In this document: one piece after another, positions 7,417-11,691 of the stretch
Layout: every line of letters starts with the position of its first letter
Position numbering within the stretch: the stretch's first letter is position 1
Source: an uncultured Lactobacillus sp.
GTDB lineage: Bacteria; Bacillota; Bacilli; Lactobacillales; Lactobacillaceae
NCBI GenBank assembly: GCA_947252915.1
Contig: CAMXWI010000014.1
Location: 1 to 11,691 of the forward strand
DNA: 11,691 bases
Reading direction: 5' to 3'
Made by a program: the position numbers and the translations under genes
Notes under the pieces: generated by a model
The model's database searches: none
Seen by the model: the letters and a program-made list of their open reading frames with translations, nothing else
Told to the model about the DNA's origin: nothing

Positions 7417-8412
7417 ATGGCAATTTTGGTTTGTGGTGGGGCCGGCTATATCGGTTCACACATGGTCAAACGGTTAGTTGAAAATGGCGAAGACGTGGTT
7501 GTGGCAGATAATCTGTCGACTGGCCATAAGAAAGCAATTGATCCTCAAGCTAAGTTTTATCAAGGTGACATCCGTGACCGGGCTTTTCTGGATCGCATCT
7601 TTTTAAACGAGGATATTAAGGCAGTTGTCCATTTTGCGGCATTCTCAATCGTTCCTGAATCCATGAGTGAACCACTGAAGTATTTTGACAATAACACCGG
7701 TGGAATGATTACTTTATTGGAAGCGATGCGCGACTTTGGAATTAAGTACATCGTCTTTAGTTCGACGGCCGCTACCTATGGTATTCCAGAGCACATGCCG
7801 ATTAAAGAAACGGATCCGCAAAAGCCAATTAATCCATATGGTTTGTCTAAGCTCATGATGGAACATATGATGGCCTGGGCAGATAAAGCTTATGGCATCA
7901 AGTTTGTGGCGCTTCGTTACTTCAACGTGGCGGGGGCTGCTCCGGATGGCACGATTGGGGAAGATCACGGGCCAGAAACCCACTTGGTTCCAATCATTAT
8001 GCAAGTTGCTCAAGGAAAGCGACCAGAATTAAGTATTTTTGGCGATGACTATAATACTCCTGATGGGACTAACGTTCGTGACTACGTTCACGTCATGGAT
8101 TTAGCGGATGCGCACATTTTGGCGCTTAAGTATTTGGAAGATAATAACCAATCTAATGCATTTAACCTTGGTTCTTCAACTGGGTTCTCTAATAAGCAAA
8201 TGCTAGAAGCGGCACGGGAAGTAACTGGCAAGGAAATTCCAGCCAAGATTGCTGCCCGGCGTCCAGGGGATCCAGACTCATTAATTGCGGCTAGTGATAA
8301 GGCTCGCAGTGTACTGGGCTGGAAGCCACAATATGATGATGTTCATGATATTATTGCTACGGCTTGGAAGTGGCATTCAACTCATCCAAAGGGTTATGAT
8401 GATCGTAATTAA
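7417..8412 (+). CDS. galE: UDP-glucose 4-epimerase
   Basis: 331-residue extended short-chain dehydrogenase that interconverts UDP-glucose and UDP-galactose with bound NAD. The Rossmann loop is [10 protein letters not shown] (Gly7, Gly10, Gly13), followed by the acidic Asp31 of VVADNLSTG that binds the NAD ribose. The catalytic residues are in SSTAATYG (Ser116/Thr117) and YGLSK (Tyr141, Lys145). RYFNVAGA (about 168-175) and the C-terminal RRPGDPDSL are typical of bacterial GalE of this length. GGAGG at 7403-7407 is nine bases before the ATG. It has its own promoter and terminator and no other Leloir-pathway genes beside it. This suggests a constitutive supply of UDP-galactose for surface polysaccharide as well as galactose use, which is inference from context. 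Confidence 0.96.
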   Translation: MAILVCGGAGYIGSHMVKRLVENGEDVVVADNLSTGHKKAIDPQAKFYQGDIRDRAFLDRIFLNEDIKAVVHFAAFSIVPESMSEPLKYFDNNTGGMITLLEAMRDFGIKYIVFSSTAATYGIPEHMPIKETDPQKPINPYGLSKLMMEHMMAWADKAYGIKFVALRYFNVAGAAPDGTIGEDHGPETHLVPIIMQVAQGKRPELSIFGDDYNTPDGTNVRDYVHVMDLADAHILALKYLEDNNQSNAFNLGSSTGFSNKQMLEAAREVTGKEIPAKIAARRPGDPDSLIAASDKARSVLGWKPQYDDVHDIIATAWKWHSTHPKGYDDRN

Positions 8413-8421
8413 ATAAAGCAG

Positions 8422-8452
8422 CGGTGACTGGGATTAACCAGTCGCCGTTTTT
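8422..8452 (+). terminator. Intrinsic terminator after galE
   Basis: CGGTGACTGG (8422-8431) pairs with CCAGTCGCCG (8438-8447) over 10 bp including one G-U pair, with the loop GATTAA and then five T's (8448-8452). It begins nine bases after the galE stop and makes galE a single-gene transcript. Confidence 0.92.
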
Positions 8453-8485
8453 ATATTGAAACTCACTGAGCTGACTTGACGAATA

Positions 8486-8494
8486 TGGTAAGAT
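8486..8494 (+). promoter_or_regulatory. Probable promoter of tsaB-rimI-tsaD (extended -10)
   Basis: TGG followed by TAAGAT (8489-8494, 5 of 6 matches to TATAAT) gives an extended -10, with a start expected near 8501 and a leader of about 20 bases. A TTGACG at 8476-8481 looks like a -35 but is only seven bases away, so it cannot pair with this -10. No better -10 is found at its proper distance. Confidence 0.45.
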
Positions 8495-8506
8495 ACTTAC
8501 TGTATG

Positions 8507-8512
8507 AAAGGA
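8507..8512 (+). promoter_or_regulatory. Ribosome binding site deciding the tsaB start
   Basis: AAAGGA lies nine bases before the ATG at 8522, with GGAG also at 8514-8517. The in-frame ATG at 8504 lies upstream of these purine tracts and would place them inside the coding region, so 8522 is preferred. Confidence 0.7.
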
Positions 8513-8521
8513 CGGAGAAAG

Positions 8522-9250
8522 ATGAAGATACTCGCTCTTGACACTTCTAATCATCCCATGAGTGTTGCACTTGTTGAGGATGATCAATTAAAAGCTACAA
8601 TTACATTAAACATGGTACGTAACCATAGCGTTTATGTTTTGCCCGCAATCAATGATCTTTTTACCAAAGTTGGTTGGCAACCAAGCGATGTTGATCGAAT
8701 TGTTGTTGCTAATGGGCCTGGTTCGTATACTGGAGTGCGAATCGCGGTAACGACTGCCAAAACGTTAGCAATGACCTTAGGAAAAGACTTGGTTGGAGTT
8801 TCAAGCTTGAAGGTCATTGCTGCGAACGTTCCACCAATTACTAACCAATTGATTATTCCGTTTATGGATGCGCGGCGGGGAAATGTATTTGCTGGCGGTT
8901 ACCAGTACCAGAATGGTCAGTTAACCAATGTTATCCCTGAACAACATATTGGCTATCGGCAATTAATTGAGACAGTAATTAAGCATGACCAGAGTGGATA
9001 CCTAGTTGGCGAACTGACGAGGAAAATCAGTGCAGAAAAGGTTGAACTACCAGCTAACATCCAGTTACTACCGCAAACATATGCGTTGCCATCAACGCAA
9101 CAATTAGCCCATCTTGGTAAACAAGCAGCAGTGATTGATAATATTGATGATTTTGTACCAAATTACTTACGGATGACTGAAGCAGAAGTAAACTGGCTAA
9201 AGCAGCATCCGGGAAAGCATAGTGACGCTAACTATGTTCAAGAAGTTTAG
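8522..9250 (+). CDS. tsaB: tRNA t6A biosynthesis protein TsaB
   Basis: 242-residue ASKHA-fold partner of TsaD. TsaB dimerises with TsaD and is needed, with TsaE, to transfer threonylcarbamoyl to A37 of ANN-decoding tRNAs. The N-terminus MKILALDTSN is the family's first strand and loop. The hallmark GPGSYTGVRIAVTTAKTLA spans residues 65-83. The C-terminal half is shorter and more divergent than in TsaD and lacks metal-binding histidines, as expected for the non-catalytic subunit. Starting at 8522 rather than 8504 removes six residues (MKGRRK) that fit the leader rather than the family. Its 3' end overlaps rimI, so the two are co-translated. The gene tsaE is not in this window. Confidence 0.93.
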   Translation: MKILALDTSNHPMSVALVEDDQLKATITLNMVRNHSVYVLPAINDLFTKVGWQPSDVDRIVVANGPGSYTGVRIAVTTAKTLAMTLGKDLVGVSSLKVIAANVPPITNQLIIPFMDARRGNVFAGGYQYQNGQLTNVIPEQHIGYRQLIETVIKHDQSGYLVGELTRKISAEKVELPANIQLLPQTYALPSTQQLAHLGKQAAVIDNIDDFVPNYLRMTEAEVNWLKQHPGKHSDANYVQEV

Positions 9251-9800
9251 TCGCTGGTTTGCAGACTTTCTCGATGATGTGAATGGCAAACCGGTCCATT
9301 ATCAAGATCATGATGTCATTATTAATCGGCAACGGTATCGACTTATCAGGGGGCAGTTGCTGGATATTCCACAACTTTTGGAGGTCGAAAAGGAGATTTA
9401 TGGTCGAACACCATGGAACAAAATGGCCTTTAAAATTGATTTGAGTCGGCCCAATACTCTTTATCTATTGTTAATTGACGATGATTCTAAACAATTAGTG
9501 GGATTTATTGGTGCCGCCTTTAACGCTTATGCACAGGATGTTCATATCACAAATTTTGGTGTATTACCTGCTTGGCAACATCACGGGTTGGGAACCTTTT
9601 TAATGAATCAAATTGAAAGAAAGGCGCAAGTGGATCGGTTCGTAAGTATGAGCTTGGAAGTACGGCGCTCTAATCAGCGTGCTCAACGTTTGTATCGGAA
9701 GCTTGGCTTTCGTCAAACCCAGACTCGCGCACGCTACTATCGAGATAATGGTGAAGATGCATTTGATATGTTAAAGAAATTAGAAAGAGAAGGAAATTAA
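9234..9800 (+). CDS. rimI: GNAT N-acetyltransferase, RimI-like
   Basis: 188-residue acetyltransferase of the RimI group, which acetylates the N-terminus of ribosomal protein bS18 and probably other proteins. An N-terminal extension of about 35 residues precedes the GNAT domain. The domain shows the beta-strand ITNFGVLPAW (105-114), the acetyl-CoA pyrophosphate loop QHHGLGT (115-121), and the SLEVRRSNQRAQRLYRKLGF segment (140-159, key residues Glu142, Asn147, Tyr154). The usual R/Q-R-x-G motif reads Q-H-H-G here. The ATG at 9234 overlaps tsaB by 17 bases; an in-frame GTG at 9222 would add four residues. Neither has a strong ribosome binding site, which fits translational coupling. The position between tsaB and tsaD is the conserved Firmicutes arrangement and supports RimI over other GNAT enzymes; the substrate is not proven. 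Confidence 0.88.
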   Translation: MFKKFSRWFADFLDDVNGKPVHYQDHDVIINRQRYRLIRGQLLDIPQLLEVEKEIYGRTPWNKMAFKIDLSRPNTLYLLLIDDDSKQLVGFIGAAFNAYAQDVHITNFGVLPAWQHHGLGTFLMNQIERKAQVDRFVSMSLEVRRSNQRAQRLYRKLGFRQTQTRARYYRDNGEDAFDMLKKLEREGN

Positions 9801-9803
9801 CCA

Positions 9804-10835
9804 ATGGCAAAAGATACGCTTATTTTAGCCTTTGAGTCGAGTTGTGACGAAACTAGTGTTGCAGTTGTTAAAAATGGGGTTGAAATATTATCTAACATTG
9901 TCGCTACACAAATCCAAAGCCATCAACGATTTGGTGGGGTCGTCCCGGAAGTAGCCAGTCGCCATCACATTGAGTGGATTACCCGGTGTATTCACCAAGC
10001 TTTGGAAACGGCTCAAGTGGATTATCAAGATTTAGATGCGGTTGCGGTCACGTATGGTCCTGGCTTAGTGGGTTCCTTATTAATTGGGGTTACGGCAGCT
10101 AAAACGGTGGCGTGGGCTCATCAGTTACCACTAGTGCCAATTAATCATATGGAAGGTCATATTTATGCGGCACGGTTTGTGGGTGAATTTCAATTTCCTC
10201 AAATGGCGTTATTAGTTTCTGGTGGCCATACAGAATTAGTTTATATGCCTAGTGAACATGAATACGAAATTATTGGTGAAACTAGAGATGACGCTGCTGG
10301 TGAAGCTTACGATAAAATTGGTCGGGTGTTGGGCGTTAACTATCCGGCAGGAAAGACCATTGACGAATGGGCGCATCAGGGACAAGATACTTTCCATTTC
10401 CCACGAGCCATGGAAAAGGAAGCTAATCTAGACTTTAGTTTTTCTGGATTAAAGAGTGCGTTCATTAATACATGTCATAATGCTGATCAACGTGGTGAGC
10501 AGTTAAATAAGTATGACTTAGCTGCCAGTTTTCAACAGAGTGTGGTTGATGTACTGACGGAAAAAACGCTACGGGCATTAGGTGAGTACCCAGTTAAACA
10601 ATTAATTTTAGCTGGAGGGGTCGCGGCTAACCAAGGATTACGTGAACGATTAACGAAAGAAATGCGTAAGAATTTCCCAGATGTAACAATGCTGCAAGCG
10701 CCGTTGAAATATTGTGGTGATAATGCGGCAATGATTGGTGCGGCGGCTGAAGTTGCTTATCGCCATGGCGATCGTGCAGGTAATGATCTTAATGCAGTAC
10801 CAGGATTATCATTTCCGGTTAATAAAAAAGAATAG
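9804..10835 (+). CDS. tsaD: tRNA N6-adenosine threonylcarbamoyltransferase TsaD
   Basis: 343-residue catalytic subunit of t6A37 synthesis, transferring the threonylcarbamoyl group from threonylcarbamoyl-AMP to tRNA. The N-terminus [15 protein letters not shown] (8-22) is the Kae1/TsaD signature. The metal-binding histidines are His115 and His119 in INHMEGH. Nucleotide-binding loops include [10 protein letters not shown] (136-145), [12 protein letters not shown] (163-174), LAGGVAANQ (269-277) and CGDNAAMIG (304-312) with Asp306. Full length for the family. AGAAGGAAA (9788-9796) lies just before the ATG, with a 3-base gap after rimI. Formerly called gcp and misnamed a glycoprotease; the family's function is now firmly tRNA modification. 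Last gene of its operon. Confidence 0.97.
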   Translation: MAKDTLILAFESSCDETSVAVVKNGVEILSNIVATQIQSHQRFGGVVPEVASRHHIEWITRCIHQALETAQVDYQDLDAVAVTYGPGLVGSLLIGVTAAKTVAWAHQLPLVPINHMEGHIYAARFVGEFQFPQMALLVSGGHTELVYMPSEHEYEIIGETRDDAAGEAYDKIGRVLGVNYPAGKTIDEWAHQGQDTFHFPRAMEKEANLDFSFSGLKSAFINTCHNADQRGEQLNKYDLAASFQQSVVDVLTEKTLRALGEYPVKQLILAGGVAANQGLRERLTKEMRKNFPDVTMLQAPLKYCGDNAAMIGAAAEVAYRHGDRAGNDLNAVPGLSFPVNKKE

Positions 10836-10847
10836 TTAGTAATTGAT

Positions 10848-10881
10848 GAGCAGGGTGAAAATAATTCGTCCTGCTCTTTTT
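10848..10881 (+). terminator. Intrinsic terminator after tsaD
   Basis: GAGCAGGGTGAA (10848-10859) pairs with TTCGTCCTGCTC (10865-10876) over 12 bp, two of them G-U, around the loop AATAA, followed by five T's (10877-10881). It starts 12 bases after the tsaD stop. Confidence 0.92.
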
Positions 10882-10921
10882 AATCAATTTCTCATTTTCC
10901 AGCCCTGTTAAACGCAGATTA

Positions 10922-10930
10922 TGGTATGAT
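10922..10930 (+). promoter_or_regulatory. Probable pyc promoter (extended -10)
   Basis: TGG directly followed by TATGAT (10925-10930, 5 of 6 matches to TATAAT) lies 48 bases before the pyc start and after a terminator. The -35 region is poor: CTGTTA at 10905-10910 is too close. The same extended -10 design is seen before galE and tsaB. Confidence 0.55.
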
Positions 10931-10963
10931 TAAGCAGTGAAGTAGGAAAGATGTTCGTTATTT

Positions 10964-10972
10964 AAGGCGGTG
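10964..10972 (+). promoter_or_regulatory. Strong ribosome binding site for the TTG start of pyc
   Basis: AAGGCGGTG matches 8 of 9 bases of the ideal AAGGAGGTG and lies six bases before TTG 10979 (eight bases from its AAGGCGG core). It decides the use of a rare start codon: no ATG or GTG at a comparable distance is in frame. Confidence 0.75.
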
Positions 10973-10978
10973 GAAAAT

Positions 10979-11645
10979 TTGAAGAAGGTATTGATTGCCA
11001 ATCGTGGTGAAATTGCGATCCGCATTATTCGTGCGTGTCACGAACTTGGTTTGCAAACCGTAGCAGTCTATGCGAAGGAAGATGAGTACGGTGTACACCG
11101 TTTCCGGGCTGATGAAGCTTATCAAATTGGCGCGGGCAAGAAGCCGATTGATGCATACCTGGATATGGATGATATTATTCGGGTTGCCAAGCAAACGGGT
11201 GCGGATGCAATTCATCCAGGATATGGTTTTTTAGCCGAAAATGAAGAATTTGCGGAAAAGTGTGCACAAAATGGCATTACCTTTATTGGCCCAACAGTTG
11301 AGCAGTTGAAGATCTTTGGTGATAAGATTACGGCGAAGGAAGTTGCCGAAAAGAATGGCCTGCAAACTATTCCGGGAATTAATGAGCCAGTGAAGTCAAT
11401 GCAGGAGATGGCTGATTTTGCGCATACCCATGGTTACCCAATCATGATCAAAGCAGCGATGGGTGGCGGTGGCCGTGGTATGCGGATTGTTAAGGATGAT
11501 GAAGACCTAAAGACGGCGTACAATCGAGCACGCAGTGAAGCTAAGGCGTCATTTGGTGATGATGAACTTTATGTTGAAAAATACTTGGAAAATCCTAAGC
11601 ACATTGAAGTACAAATTTTGGCCGATGAACATGGTCATGTGATGC
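10979..11645 (+). CDS. pyc: Pyruvate carboxylase (N-terminal part, cut by contig end)
   Basis: First 222 codons of a biotin carboxylase domain that begins pyruvate carboxylase, which makes oxaloacetate from pyruvate, bicarbonate and ATP. The start is TTG: MKKVLIANRGEIAIRIIRAC. HPGYGFLAEN (79-88), GDKITAK (114-120) and the ATP-grasp loop IKAAMGGGGRGMRI (157-170) are intact, as is KYLENPKHIEVQIL (201-214). The segment GAGKKPIDAYLDMDDIIRVAK (51-71) marks Pyc rather than stand-alone AccC, where this part lacks the GKKP insertion. A full Pyc is about 1140 residues; the rest is missing. Genomic sequence ends at 11645, whose C fits the first base of the His codon expected in 'VMHLYERDCS' of homologs. 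What follows is adapter. Confidence 0.88.
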
Positions 11646-11691
11646 CTGTCTCTTATACACATCTGACGCTGCCGACGATTGCTCTATTGTG
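11646..11691. other. Illumina Nextera adapter left on the contig end (artefact)
   Basis: Bases 11646-11664, CTGTCTCTTATACACATCT, are the 19-bp Tn5 mosaic end. Bases 11665-11678, GACGCTGCCGACGA, complete the reverse complement of the Nextera read-1 transposase adapter exactly. Next come ten bases, TTGCTCTATT (11679-11688), in the position and length of a 10-base i5 sample index, and GTG (11689-11691), the first bases of the reverse-complemented P5 primer (GTGTAGATCT...). In the pyc frame this reads PVSYTHLTLPTIALL, the typical peptide signature of this contamination. It is not biological sequence. Confidence 0.98.

Noticed and set aside
7714..8013. 99-codon open frame on the - strand inside galE
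   Set aside because: Opposite to conserved GalE active-site codons and without family features or start signals.
8476..8481. TTGACG as a -35 box for tsaB
   Set aside because: It is seven bases from the good -10 (TAAGAT), and no acceptable -10 lies 16-18 bases downstream.
8504..8521. ATG 8504 as the tsaB start
   Set aside because: It lies almost at the predicted transcription start with no upstream ribosome binding site; AAAGGA and GGAG sit between it and ATG 8522, where family similarity begins.
10958..11215. 85-codon open frame on the - strand at the start of pyc
   Set aside because: Overlaps the conserved biotin carboxylase N-terminus and the pyc ribosome binding site; no supporting signals.
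10979..11645. Acetyl-CoA carboxylase biotin carboxylase (accC)
   Set aside because: The GAGKKPIDAYLD segment and AKEDEYGVHRFRADEAY are typical of pyruvate carboxylase; a single-gene promoter with no accB/accD neighbours also argues against it, although the 3' part is missing.
11645..11691. PVSYTHLTLPTIALL as a novel C-terminal motif of pyruvate carboxylase
   Set aside because: It is a translation of the Nextera adapter and index, not of genomic DNA.

Overview
The window reads as chromosomal DNA of a lactic acid bacterium, most likely a member of the Lactobacillaceae. This rests on recognisable protein families, their order, AAGGAG-type ribosome binding sites, extended -10 promoters and short intergenic gaps. 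I cannot name a species. All genes lie on the + strand, gene density is very high, and no stretch above about 100 bases is without a gene. I saw no RNA gene, insertion sequence, CRISPR array or prophage gene.

Layout. (1) 1-2567: the end of a replication/translation housekeeping operon: the 3' part of holB (DNA polymerase III delta'), yabA (replication initiation control), rsmI (16S rRNA 2'-O-methyltransferase) and an acyl-ACP thioesterase, closed by a terminator built on a perfect 34-bp palindrome. (2) About 2568-7332: a tightly packed polyphosphate operon: a long PPX/GppA-like protein with degraded active-site motifs, ppk (polyphosphate kinase) and a short, catalytically intact exopolyphosphatase, with 3-base gaps between genes. 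(3) 7363-8452: galE as a single-gene unit with its own strong extended -10 promoter and terminator. (4) About 8486-10881: tsaB-rimI-tsaD, the tRNA t6A modification genes with an N-acetyltransferase between them, closed by a 12-bp stem terminator. (5) 10925-11645: promoter, TTG start and first 222 codons of pyruvate carboxylase.

The genes form independent modules. PPK makes polyphosphate from ATP and the intact PPX degrades it. GalE supplies UDP-galactose. TsaB and TsaD act together on tRNA. Pyc replenishes oxaloacetate.

The last 46 bases (11646-11691) are not genomic. They match the Illumina Nextera transposase adapter exactly, followed by what looks like a 10-base sample index and the first bases of the flow-cell primer. 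The contig therefore ends inside pyc in uncut adapter, and any protein called through it carries an artificial C-terminus. I found no convincing new biological system. The best biological leads are the apparently dead PPX-like protein paired with a minimal active PPX, and a symmetrical element at the predicted galE transcription start.
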